Made by a program: the position numbers and the translations under genes. This document shows positions 43,560 through 52,315 of a stretch of 64,000 bases of DNA, piece by piece; position 1 is the first letter of the stretch; every line of letters starts with the position of its first letter. The DNA comes from Eutreptiella sp. 'Long Island Sound 2002'. Lineage: Eukaryota > Euglenozoa > Euglenophyceae > Eutreptiales > Eutreptiaceae. The stretch covers positions 160,460,283 through 160,524,282 of the forward strand of contig OZ038381.1 in assembly GCA_964036045.1 (NCBI GenBank). The letters run 5' to 3'. The notes below the pieces were generated by a model. The model was given only the letters and a program-made list of their open reading frames with translations, had not been told where the DNA came from and made no database searches.

Positions 43560-45536
43560 TCACCTGCGCCGCCGCTTGTGTGGGGGCTGAGGCTGTGGCG
43601 GCGGCGGGTTGTGCCGGCAGTAGCGCCAGTGGGCGAGGGCGCTGTGCAAAGCCCGGGGGAGCCAGTTGTTGGCGTCCGCATCCGTGACGCGGAGCACCGC
43701 TCCCCCTTCCAGGAAGGCCGGCCACGTCGGCTCCCTGTCGGGCCACACCGCCCGGATCACTGACCTGAGGACCCTCTCATGGTCCTCTGGGGCTGTCCAC
43801 CCCCCCGGGGGTACCTCTCGGTTTCCTCCGTCTCTCCGGAGGAGCACGGCGTCGAAGGGCCGGTTCCTCGACCTCCTGGAGGTCCCCTGGTTGGCCCAGC
43901 ACAACCACCCGTACACCTCCCCCACCAGGGGGAGGGTCTCCTCCCCCAGAGGGTCCGGGACCGCGCCCCAGTCCCGGTCCCATGGCCGGCCCTCCTCTGC
44001 TCCCCGTGCCGGCCCCCCTCGCTGCCCCTGCGCCTGCGTCGCCGATGCCGCGCCCCGCCCCCCCTCCGCCGAGGCCATCCGCGCCGGCTCCGCCCTCGGT
44101 GCGGGGGGGGCTGGCTGGTGCCAGGGTCCTGGGGGTTGGGGGGGGACGAGCTCGCCGGCGTCAGGGTCGATGTTGTAGAGGTGGTGGTGGTGGTGGTGGT
44201 GGTGGTGGTGGGTGTGGTGTGCCGGCATCTGTTGGATGCCGGGGGGGATGCACCTCACCGGCTGCACGTCCGGCTGCGGGGGCGCCCCGCCCTCTGCCCC
44301 CCTCCCTTCGTCCCGTCCTCCCCCCTGGGCTCCCATGCCCCGTCCCGCCTGTCCCTTGGGGCCCGCGGCGCCCTTGCCCTTGCCCTTGGGCCCCTTTGCA
44401 GCCCCCTGCCCGTGTCGCGGGTCCCGCCTCCCGTCCCCCACGCCCTGGCCCGCCCGCTCTCCCACCTCCCCTCGCCCTGCCCCCTGCACCTGGGCTCCCT
44501 GCCCGTGCCCCTGCGCGCCCTTCCCGTGCCCTGGCCCCTTCCCGGCCCCCTGTCCCCAGTCGCGCCGTCCGCTGCCTGCGCTCTGCTCCCCCCCGCTGCT
44601 GCGCCCTTCCTGGACCACTCGCCGGGCGTCCCGCTGCCTTTGCAGCTGCGGCAGCGTGACGCCCGGCGGCGAGCGCTCGCGCGCCGGGGGGCGGACGTGC
44701 CGCTCCCGCCCCGGGGGGAAGGGGTTGGGGGGGAACGGCTTGGGGGGGCTGGTGTGGGTGTGGGTGGGGTTGGTGTGGGCGCGGTACTTCGCGCTCTCCC
44801 TGCCCACTGCTGCTGCTGCGGCGGCCGCCGGCGAGGCGTCCGTGGCCCGTGCGGGGTTCTTCCCTCGCTTGCGCGGCGTGCCGGGGGTCGCGGCGTGGCC
44901 GGCCGAGGCGGTGGCGCGGCCCGCCGGGGCCGCGGTCGCAACCCCTCGCGCGCCCTCCTCGTTCTCCTCTGCTGCCGCGGCGGCCGCCGGCGAGGCGCTC
45001 GTGGCCTGTGCTGGGTCCTTCCCCCGCTTTCGCGGCGTGCTGGGGGTCGCGGCGTGGCCGGCCGAGGCGGTGTCGCGGCCCGCCGGGGTCGCGACTGCAG
45101 CCCCTCGCGCGCTCTCCTCGCTCTCCTTCGCTGCTGTGGCGGCCGCCGACGAGGCGCCCGTGGCCCTTGTGGGGTCCGCCCCCCGCTTCCGCGGCGTGCT
45201 GGGGGTCGCGGCGTGGTCGGCCGAGGCGGTGGTGCGGCCCGCCGGGGCCGCGGTCGCAATCCCTCGCGCGCCCTTCTTGCTCTCTTCTGCGGCTGCGGCA
45301 GCCCTCGGCGATGCGCCCGGTTCCTGCGCCGGGGCTGCCCCCCGTGTCGGCGGCGTGCCGGGGGCCGTGGTCGGGGCCCTGGCGTGGCTCGCTGGGGCTG
45401 CGGTCTCCGCTTCCTGCGCGTCTGGGGCCCCCTCCCTCGATAGGGGTTCAACCGTGGGGAAGCGGTAATGAAAGTGCGCGGTTGAACTCGGTTGAACCAC
45501 GGTTTCACTTGGGTAATTCAAGGGTACCTGATCCAA
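43560..45536 (-). CDS. Insertion ORF3 (658 aa): repeat protein with C-terminal domain
   Basis: The frame starts MDQVPLNYPSETVVQ and overlaps the end of ORF2 by 32 bases. Residues about 50-255 are four repeats of about 53 residues, each with a TPSTPRKRG-type motif, an Ala-rich helix and an acidic segment. The basic TPRKRG motif resembles minor-groove or chromatin-binding motifs, but function is inference. A Gly/Lys/Gln-rich stretch (GKGPGHGKGAQGHGQGAQV) and a run of ten His follow. The last 120 residues look globular: GEVYGWLCWANQGTSRRSRN, RVLRSVIRAVWPDREPTWPA and NNWLPRALHSALAHWRYCRH. It ends PHKRRRR. No family recognised. It is the only full copy of ORF3 because the upstream copy is a duplication chimera. 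Confidence 0.5.
   Translation of the reverse strand: MDQVPLNYPSETVVQPSSTAHFHYRFPTVEPLSREGAPDAQEAETAAPASHARAPTTAPGTPPTRGAAPAQEPGASPRAAAAAEESKKGARGIATAAPAGRTTASADHAATPSTPRKRGADPTRATGASSAAATAAKESEESARGAAVATPAGRDTASAGHAATPSTPRKRGKDPAQATSASPAAAAAAEENEEGARGVATAAPAGRATASAGHAATPGTPRKRGKNPARATDASPAAAAAAAVGRESAKYRAHTNPTHTHTSPPKPFPPNPFPPGRERHVRPPARERSPPGVTLPQLQRQRDARRVVQEGRSSGGEQSAGSGRRDWGQGAGKGPGHGKGAQGHGQGAQVQGAGRGEVGERAGQGVGDGRRDPRHGQGAAKGPKGKGKGAAGPKGQAGRGMGAQGGGRDEGRGAEGGAPPQPDVQPVRCIPPGIQQMPAHHTHHHHHHHHHHLYNIDPDAGELVPPQPPGPWHQPAPPAPRAEPARMASAEGGRGAASATQAQGQRGGPARGAEEGRPWDRDWGAVPDPLGEETLPLVGEVYGWLCWANQGTSRRSRNRPFDAVLLRRDGGNREVPPGGWTAPEDHERVLRSVIRAVWPDREPTWPAFLEGGAVLRVTDADANNWLPRALHSALAHWRYCRHNPPPPQPQPPHKRRRR
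44175..44212. repeat. Trinucleotide repeat coding for polyhistidine
   Basis: A run of 'gtg' triplets (CAC in the sense direction) encodes the ten-His tract of ORF3. Confidence 0.85.
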
Positions 45537-46499
45537 ATGAGCACGTAGGGCAGGGCGGGGCGGCGGGGCTGGCTGCTTGGGCGGCGGAGGCGGTCATCTC
45601 GGCCGGCTCAGGCTCCCGGGCTGGCGGCTGCGGCCCGACCAGCACCGCCGCCTCCGCCAGCCTCCGCTCCTCGCGTTCCGCGAGGGTCTCCCCCGTCCAC
45701 TCCGGGGAGGAGGCGGGGGAGCGGGAGCGGGACCGGCGGTGGTGGCGGTCGTCCCGCTGGGGGGACCCATCGGAGTCTGCCATCACTGTTACCCTGGTAG
45801 GCATGCGTGGTGGCAGGCGCGCCCTTCCCACTACCTCCCGGTGCATCAGTGCCGTGCCCTGGGCAGTGCGGTGTGGTGCTCTGCGGGAGGGAGGGGGGGA
45901 GGGGGTGGGGGGCCGGCTGTGGCGTCAGCCCCGCACGGCCGGGGGCCTGCGGCCATCCACCGGCACTGGGAGGGGAGGCGGGGGAGCCACGCGGCCCACG
46001 CGTCGCGCCATAGCTCCCAGTCTGGGGCGGGGCCCAGGGCCCTGGGCCCCCGGGGGTCGTCGAGCGGTGTCGGGGGGAGCCGCCCCAGGCGGACCCCCGT
46101 AACGGCGGTGACCTCCTGTGTTCGCAGGAAGGTGTGTACTCCGTCCCGCGCCGCGGGCGCCGGGAGGGGGGGGCGGGGTACGGGTGTTGCCCCATAGAGG
46201 TGGGTGGGGGTGATCCCCAGGATCCGCCCCGGGTTCCCGCGGGTCGCGACGACGAGGAGGAGCAGGGGGGTGCCAGGGCACTCTTGCCAGAGGACCTGCC
46301 CCCTGTGGTTGGCTCCCCTGGTTCTGGAGAGGGGGGGGGACAGGTCAGGGTTAGCCCAACCGCGGGGCGCGTGCGTCGCCGGCGGGAGGGCGGGGCACCA
46401 AGTGGGCTTCCTGGGGAACGCCTCGCAGACGATGGCGTAGGGGGGGGTAGGCCTGGTGCCGTCGTACACCGGGTTGGTCGGCCGGGGGCGGGCGGACGC
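44940..46499. repeat. 1,560-bp tandem duplication, copy A
   Basis: Every landmark from 'cctcgcgcgccctcctcg' through the ORF2 start to 'ggccgggggcgggcggacgc' recurs at +1,560 with few differences. The breakpoint lies inside one of ORF3's 159-bp repeats. Confidence 0.9.
45505..45846 (-). CDS. Insertion ORF2, duplicated copy (113 aa)
   Basis: Identical in layout to the ORF2 at 47,065-47,406. It has a basic Arg/Ser-rich stretch (DRHHRRSRSRSPASSPEWT) followed by Glu/Ala-rich helix and Pro-rich linker. Its ATG overlaps the stop of the chimeric frame upstream (TGATG), and its end overlaps ORF3 by 32 bases. RS-type stretches bind RNA in many proteins; that role here is inference. Confidence 0.45.
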   Translation of the reverse strand: MHREVVGRARLPPRMPTRVTVMADSDGSPQRDDRHHRRSRSRSPASSPEWTGETLAEREERRLAEAAVLVGPQPPAREPEPAEMTASAAQAASPAAPPCPTCSFGSGTLELPK

Positions 46500-47096
46500 A
46501 ACCTCTCGCGCGCCCTCCTCGTTCTCCTCTGCTGCCGCGGCGGCCGCCGGCGAGGCGCTCGTGGCCTGTGCTGGGTCCGTCCCCCGCTTTCGCGGCGTGC
46601 TGGGGGTCGCGGCGTGGCCGGCCGAGGCGGTGTCGCGGCCCGGCGGGGTCGCGACTGCAGCCCCTTGCGCGCTCTCCTCGCTCTCCTTCGCTGCTGTGGC
46701 GGCCGCCGACGAGGCGCCCGTGGCCCTTGCGGGGTCCGCCCCCCGCTTCCGCGGCGTGCTGGGGGTCGCGGCGTGGTCGGCCGAGGCGGTGGTGCGGCCC
46801 GCCGGGGCCGCGGTCGCAATCCCTCGCGCGCCCTTCTTGCTCTCTTCTGCGGCTGCGGCAGCCCTCGGCGATGCGCCCGGTTCCTGCGCCGGGGCTGCCC
46901 CCCGTGTCGGCGGCGTGCCGGGGGCCGTGGTCGGGGCCGTGGCGTGGCTCGCTGGGGCTGCGGTCTCTGCTTCCTGCGCGTCTGGGGCCCCCTCCCTCGA
47001 TAGGGGTTCAACCGTGGGGAAGCGGTAATGAAAGTGCGCGGTTGAACTCGGTTGAACCACGGTTTCACTTGGGTAATTCAAGGGTACCTGATCCAA
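45846..47096 (-). pseudogene. Chimeric frame made by the duplication (ORF3 start + ORF1 end)
   Basis: The frame begins as ORF3 (MDQVPLNYPSETVVQ), runs through about three of the 53-residue repeats, then at the duplication junction near 46,500 continues as the C-terminal two thirds of ORF1 (PRPTNPVYDGTRPTPPYAIV onward). The junction keeps frame, giving 416 codons. It is best explained as a by-product of the tandem duplication. Confidence 0.6.
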
Positions 47097-48059
47097 ATGA
47101 GCACGTAGGGCAGGGCGGGGCGGCGGGGCTGGCTGCTTGGGCGGCGGAGGCGGTCATCTCGGCCGGCTCAGGCTCCCGGGCCGGCGGCTGCGGCCCGACC
47201 AGCACCGCCGCCTCCGCCAGCCTCCGCTCCTCGCGTTCCGCGAGGGTCTCCCCCGTCCACTCCGGGGAGGAGGCGGGGGAGCGGGAGCGGGACCGGCGGT
47301 GGTGGCGGTCGTCCCGCTGGGGGGACCCATCGGAGTCTGCCATCACTGTTACCCTGGTAGGCATGCGTGGTGGCAGGCGCGCCCTTCCCACTACCTCCCG
47401 GTGCATCAGTGCCGTGCCCTGGGCAGTGCGGTGTGGTGCTCTGCGGGAGGGAGGGGGGGAGGGGGTGGGGGGCCGGCTGTGGCGTCAGCCCCGCACGGCC
47501 GGGGGCCTGCGGCCATCCACCGGCACTGGGAGGGGAGGCGGGGGAGCCACGCGGCCCACGCGTCGCGCCATAGCTCCCAGTCTGGGGCGGGGCCCAGGGC
47601 CCTGGGCCCCCGGGGGTCGTCGAGCGGTGTCGGGGGGAGCCGCCCCAGGCGGACCCCCGTAACGGCGGTGACCTCCTGTGTTCGCAGGAAGGTGTGTACT
47701 CCGTCCCGCGCCGCGGGCGCCGGGAGGGGGGGGCGGGGTACGGGTGTTGCCCCATAGAGGTGGGTGGGGGTGATCCCCAGGATCCGCCCCGGGTTCCCGC
47801 GGGTCGCGACGACGAGGAGGAGCAGGGGGGGGCCAGGGCACTCTTGCCAGAGGACCTGCCCCCTGTGGTTGGCTCCCCTGGTTCTGGAGAGGGGGGGGGA
47901 CAGGTCAGGGTTAGCCCAGCCGCGGGGCGCGTGCGTCGCCGGCGGGAGGGCGGGGCACCAAGTGGGCTTCCTGGGGAACGCCTCGCAGACGATGGTGTAG
48001 GGGGGGGTAGGCCTGGTGCCGTCGTACACCGGGTTGGTCGGCCGGGGGCGGGCGGACGC
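46500..48059. repeat. 1,560-bp tandem duplication, copy B
   Basis: Right-hand copy of the internal duplication. It ends at 48,059, where copy A would continue into ORF3 repeats but this copy continues into the ORF1 N-terminus. Confidence 0.9.
47065..47406 (-). CDS. Insertion ORF2 (113 aa), Arg/Ser-rich
   Basis: The start codon overlaps the ORF1 stop in the pentamer TGATG (47,408-47,404), a layout associated with stop-restart translation in some viral and non-LTR elements. The product is short, begins MHREVVGRARLPPRMPTRVT, and has an RS-type basic stretch and a charged helix (TLAEREERRLAEAAVL). No family recognised. Confidence 0.45.
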   Translation of the reverse strand: MHREVVGRARLPPRMPTRVTVMADSDGSPQRDDRHHRRSRSRSPASSPEWTGETLAEREERRLAEAAVLVGPQPPAREPEPAEMTASAAQAASPAAPPCPTCSFGSGTLELPK

Positions 48060-48344
48060 CCCATCCGCGCCTTCCACGAACACCGTGACCTCACCCACCT
48101 CCAGGTCCGCGTCCGGTGGGTGTAGAAGGTGGAGCGCCGCATCCAGCTCGGACACTCCTCCCGGGTACGTGGCCCGCGCCTGGTTCAGGTACGGGGCCGC
48201 GTCCCCGGGGTAGCGCGTCCTGAGGGCGTGCAGCAGGGCTGGGGCGCTGCTGCGGAGGGACCTGGCAGACCCTGCTCCCGTCAGCCGCAGGGTGTCCCCC
48301 ATGGACAGGGGCCGGCCCGACCGATTGGACTCGCGCCACTCCAT
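47406..48344 (-). CDS. Insertion ORF1 (312 aa), unrecognised
   Basis: The first frame of the insertion starts MEWRESNRSGRPLSMGDTLR, only about 13 bases inside the 5' boundary, so it may be the tail of a longer protein. The N-terminal 110 residues look globular (SARSLRSSAPALLHALRTRY, GGVSELDAALHLLHPPDADL). The middle is Pro-rich, and the C-terminal part has hydrophobic and Trp-rich words (LLLLVVATRGNPGRILGITP, DWELWRDAWAAWLPRLPSQC). No RT, endonuclease or known retroelement ORF1 motif is visible. Confidence 0.45.
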   Translation of the reverse strand: MEWRESNRSGRPLSMGDTLRLTGAGSARSLRSSAPALLHALRTRYPGDAAPYLNQARATYPGGVSELDAALHLLHPPDADLEVGEVTVFVEGADGASARPRPTNPVYDGTRPTPPYTIVCEAFPRKPTWCPALPPATHAPRGWANPDLSPPLSRTRGANHRGQVLWQECPGPPLLLLVVATRGNPGRILGITPTHLYGATPVPRPPLPAPAARDGVHTFLRTQEVTAVTGVRLGRLPPTPLDDPRGPRALGPAPDWELWRDAWAAWLPRLPSQCRWMAAGPRPCGADATAGPPPPPPLPPAEHHTALPRARH

Positions 48345-48357
48345 CCAGTGCCCGTTG

Positions 48358-48387
48358 CCAGGTTGGAGGGATTGCCATCGTAGTAGG
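48358..48387. repeat. Target-site duplication, right copy (30 bp)
   Basis: Partner of 41,141-41,170. On the sense strand gag reads into this sequence as IPYYDGNPSNL before the insertion begins. Confidence 0.85.
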
Positions 48388-49789
48388 GGATTTTGATTCC
48401 CCTGAGGTCGTCAATCCTGATGGCGTCTCCGACGTCCGCAGCCACCACTCCAATGAGACGGATACCACCTGTGGCCGGGGGGTGTGAGTACACTCCCCGT
48501 ACATCCCTCTCCTCCATGGAGTGCGGTCCAGTTGGGCCTGAACCCATGGGGTTTGGAATGCGGGAGGGACTTGCTTCTCCGGCCGTCCATATCCCCGTAT
48601 TGGGGTCCTTCGCCCACAGGTTTCCGCCGGGATGACCTCGACCATGTCCGTCGGCGCTTCCCATGGTTCGCCCGTGCATGGTCTGGCTCTGGATCTCCTC
48701 TTCCGCATAAACTGCGTGGGCAGTCGTAGTGATCGGTAGATCCTGGGCGGCATGGGACATCTGTACCGTCAGGCTCCTCGGGTCCGTGGTTACGTGCCCT
48801 TCCCGCATGGACCCAGCCGGTGCCGTATGCTCCCCGAGCATTGTGGATTCGCTGAACATGGGAACAAACGGCAGCGCACCCGGGTCAACACGCGGAGGCG
48901 CGTAGGGTGCCTCTGCAGGGCCGCCCATGGGTTTATCCATGGCGCTCCTGAGGGTCTTAACCCGCTCCACCAGCTCTGCCGCGGCCGGCTTTGCCGGGAG
49001 CTCCGGACCCGAGGCGAGGGGTTGTGACTCCTCTAGCCTTTTCAGGCGTCCTGACATATCCTCCACCAGCTGGAGGAGGCTGTCCACCACTCGCTGCTGC
49101 TTCTCCAGGGCCAGCTCCAGCTTGTTCCGGTACCGGTCCTGTTCCGCTCGCAGCTCCGCCATGTCTCTCTCCGCGGCCGACTGGTCATCCAGGATCCCGG
49201 CGATGTCCTCCTCTAGGCCGTCCTTCGCGTTGTCCAGGCGGTCGAGGCGATGCACGATGGCGTCCATCCCCATCTTTGGGTACTTGCCCATGAGGAAGGA
49301 CACGTGCTCGCAGTGGCACTCAGCATGCTTTCCACCTGATCCAGCGCATCCCGCGGTTCCCGGCGCCTCAGACTCATCGCCCATGGGCGTATCGCCTATG
49401 GCGTCCATCTCTGGTCCCGTGTGCCGGGGGACAGGTGCTGTCCTGGACCTGGCTGGCCTCTCCAAGCCCTCGGCATCGTGCTTCAGGGCGGGCTCGGGGG
49501 CCGTATGCGCCCTGGCGGTCGGCGCGGGCATCTCCTCAGACTCCGAGGGGAAGCAAGTCCGATAGCCATCGGAGTGCCCCTCGGATTCCCACAGCCTGAC
49601 TGGGCTGGGGTCCGTATCCACAGCCCCGGCGTCCCCTGCCGCAGGCTTGGGTGACCCGCGCTTCCGGTAGCGCTGGGCCCGTCCTCCACTGCTGCCTGAA
49701 TGGCAGGTCTCCTCAGAGTCCTCCGCGGCGGAGCGGAGGTTGCATGCCTTTCGGCAGCAACGCTCAGACATGGAGACCAGGTCCTCCAT
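48388..49789 (-). pseudogene. Element A gag, N-terminal part
   Basis: The frame is open from the LTR through the PBS, but the first ATG after the PBS is at 49,789 (MEDLVSMSERCCRKACNLRS), which I take as the gag start. The product is acidic and Ser/Pro-rich, with a Cys/His cluster (HAECHCEHV) and a coiled coil (DQSAAERDMAELRAEQDRYR, LALEKQQRVVDSLLQLVEDM). It runs to the target duplication, where the GC-rich insertion separates it from the rest of gag at 41,170. Confidence 0.75.
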
Positions 49790-49944
49790 GTCAAGTCCTC
49801 CTCTTCCCGAACGTCGTACTTCTCTTCGGGCTTCAACTTCCGGCGTGGTCTCCACCGAGTCCACAATACGCACCCGGGGCGTACTTGGGCAGGGCTCATT
49901 GGGGCCCAAGTCCCCGGGTCGGCGGTAGGTAGGGGCAGCAGGTA

Positions 49945-49958
49945 CGCCTCTGCTACCA
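49945..49958 (-). other. Element A primer-binding site
   Basis: On the minus strand TGGTAGCAGAGGCG follows the LTR end (CTTCTTTA) directly. It fits priming by the 3' end of an initiator-type tRNA-Met. Confidence 0.7.
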
Positions 49959-52315
49959 TAAAGAAGGTCGCTACCAGGACCGGCCCCCGCTGTGCCCCTT
50001 CCGCCTGTTACCCCTGCTGACTTGCTCCTGATCAACGATTGCATTTATCAAAATACAGGGTTCCAAATCCAAAAATATAGAAAATAATATCCTCCTTCAA
50101 CCCTGAACAGCAACCAGATCCCACAAATACAGCAATAACCCGATCCACAATCCAATCCACACTGCGGGCTTCCGTTCAGCACACCGGTCGTCCCACGGTG
50201 GCGGGCATGTGCAAGAATTGCACCAAAGAGGAAAGCCCTGAAATTGGCATATGAACACAAATAAAGCAAAGTTGGGGAAAGGTGGAAACGTACACAATCA
50301 CAGCCATAGACCCCTCATTCCCTGGACTCAAGACCTTCCCTTGACTCGCCAACATGATGCCCTGAACCAAGTCAAATAGGATGGCTAAATGCCATGTGTC
50401 AAAAGTCACTACATAAACCCCAAAAATGTGTTCACTCCCAAGCCTCTAGGTCCTAGCCCAATAGGGGAGGTGGCGTGTCATGGCCTAGAGTGGCACTCAG
50501 GACCATGCCCTACCCTGACATATACTTGGTTGGACTTGGAGTCGAATGGGCTTAGAGATATGCCCCATGAGTTTGAACTCATAACATGCCCAAAACTGCC
50601 AATTCACAGCATATTGGCCATATATCAAATATATGCTCAAAATTGAAGTTACCACTTATCCGAAGGCTCAAAGCATGCATGGAATCGAAGTCTAGTATTC
50701 ATGGAGGATAGAAACCAAAGGTCAATGCCCATGTACATCCCCACTTTACCCTCGAAACCCCTTTGGATAGGGGCGCCACGCACTGCCCAAGTCAGCCCAT
50801 GATCTTGAGACCAATTCTTGTAATCCTTCGTGCGCCAAGCCAAATAGAGTACGCGATCCGGCATATGGTGGTGTTCAACTCCAAAGCATATGCCAACATA
50901 TGAACAACATACCATGGTTCGACTCTCCATAGGCTTCTTGCTGTTTGCCGACCAGGTAAGTACACAAAATGCAAAAATGAGCAAAAATTGAGGTCAAAAA
51001 CATGAAGACATGTCCAAATACAAAGTTGTCATGATAGTATATCTCTATGCTCACCCATGATATGCGCTCATGGTTCAATACACAAATGATTGGAACCATT
51101 TGCGAACAATTCCCCCACTTGGATCCCCAATCGGGCGCATGGAGATACCTTCGCCACTCATATCTACATGCCCCATGAAAATGGGAGTGCACTCATGGAT
51201 CTCTTTGCCAAACATACCATGAGCAATGCATACGCGGTAGACTTAGTCTAGCGCTTTGAATTCCACAATTGGGACATGGGCAAAGCCCTTGTCACGTGTG
51301 GCTCTCCATCTCTTCGGCCACACGAAGATATATAACATGGGTGTGAGCATATCAGAACATATACTACCAATATCACACATAGCCCTTAAAATTGGCTCCC
51401 ACCATGGTATGCCATGCCCCTCCATGGTCATAACTTTGGGTTAAATGGACGCGGGAACCTAAGGAAAGATGCTATGCAACCGCAAGACTCATGCGCTGCA
51501 CTCGAAAGTCATAATATCAAGTCCGGACACATGGTCAACAAGTTATAAACAAGTTTCTACCATGTTGACCGTGATCCTATGATAAAAAGAGTGTGTGTGA
51601 CGACTTAAGGTGTTGGACCCTACTAAAAATAAGTTGAGACTAAGGCGCTTGCAACGCAACCTTCCTTATTCTCTTTCCTCACACTCGCGCGTAGATATGG
51701 CCCTTCAAAGTGGTCCCACGATTCCCTTTTGTTTCCCTTATATCTCCAAGTCAAATGGGTGATAAGTATAAGGGAAACCTGATTTGGGCATAGGGAAAGG
51801 AGTATGACCACTCGAAGAAGGCCAAATCAAGTGCGGCGATGTCGAAGTCGAAAATCCGATTTCGACATCGCGAAAAATTCAGATTGAAATTTCGAGTGCA
51901 TATTTAGAAAATTGCGGAAGCAACGAACCCTTTACTGATGAAATCTGACCCTTCATCGGAGTTTCCGCCAAAATATCTGGAAATAACAGTTAACCAATCG
52001 GTTACCGCAAAATCGCAAGCCAACTGACAGTCGCCGATACATTGACAATCAGAACGGATGGCTGAAAAATCACGGAAACATTATGATAAAAAAACCCTGT
52101 TGATTCCTAATATTCTGATATATAAATCTCAGCTGGCGGCGCCTCGGTACTGAATATGGCCGCTCATAGCCGGAATGGCCAAACCTATCACACTATCACA
52201 TCAGGTTAGGTCAGGTGGATGGGAGAGTATGATATCAGCCAATGGCGGCTTGCTGGCCCATAGATACACACCCCAAGTGACCCAAAGATGGCCACGGGGG
52301 TCCGAACCGGCTTCA
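49959..52315 (-). repeat. Element A 5' LTR (2,357 bp)
   Basis: The right boundary is where similarity with the 3' LTR stops (34,325 against 52,315). The left boundary is where similarity with element B's LTR starts ('taaagaagg', 49,959 against 56,073). On the sense strand it begins TGAAGCCGG and ends CTTCTTTA, so it lacks the usual CA end. Confidence 0.8.
52117..52129 (-). promoter_or_regulatory. Possible TATA box in the 5' LTR
   Basis: The sense strand reads GATTTATATATC about 190 bases from the LTR start. The same word is kept in the 3' LTR (34,127-34,139) but is altered in element B. It may drive the element's RNA. Confidence 0.4.

Larger units (their letters stand above)
41171..48357 (-). 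mobile_element. GC-rich insertion of unknown type in gag
   Basis: This 7,187-bp insertion interrupts gag of element A between two copies of a 30-base gag sequence. Long, variable-length duplications are typical of target-primed insertion by non-LTR retrotransposons. The left end carries a heptamer tail (sense strand CAAACCT repeated about three times), as expected of a 3' tail. Composition is extremely GC-rich with many G/C runs, unlike its surroundings. On the minus strand it encodes ORF1, ORF2 and ORF3 in overlapping frames, with an internal 1,560-bp tandem duplication. I see no reverse transcriptase, endonuclease, transposase or terminal inverted repeats. ORF1's ATG begins about 13 bases from the 5' end, so the element may be 5'-truncated, another trait of non-LTR elements. 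It is probably non-autonomous or a novel class. Confidence 0.7.
32880..52315 (-). mobile_element. Element A: chromodomain Ty3/Gypsy retrotransposon with nested insertion
   Basis: In sense order on the minus strand: 5' LTR (52,315-49,959), PBS (49,958-49,945), gag (from about 49,789, interrupted by 48,357-41,171, ending 39,775), UAG, pol with protease, an extra domain, RT, RNase H, integrase and chromodomain (to 34,719), polypurine tract (34,336-34,326), truncated 3' LTR. The order RT-RNase H-integrase-chromodomain defines a chromovirus. Single-base deletions near 38,561 and 35,338, a shift in gag and the 7.2-kb insertion make this copy defective. The base right of the LTR is 'gcaaa'; its expected partner at the other end is lost with the truncated LTR. 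Confidence 0.9.

Noticed and set aside
41437-45443. Very long plus-strand open frames in the GC-rich insertion (for example 41,541-42,809 and 43,779-45,443)
   Set aside because: They mirror the minus-strand ORFs or low-complexity G/C runs. Absence of stops follows from the base composition, and the products are Gly/Pro/Arg/Ala low-complexity text.
48281-50044. Gag starting at the ATG at 50,044
   Set aside because: That ATG lies inside the 5' LTR, upstream of the primer-binding site. The first ATG after the primer site (49,789) is the likelier start.
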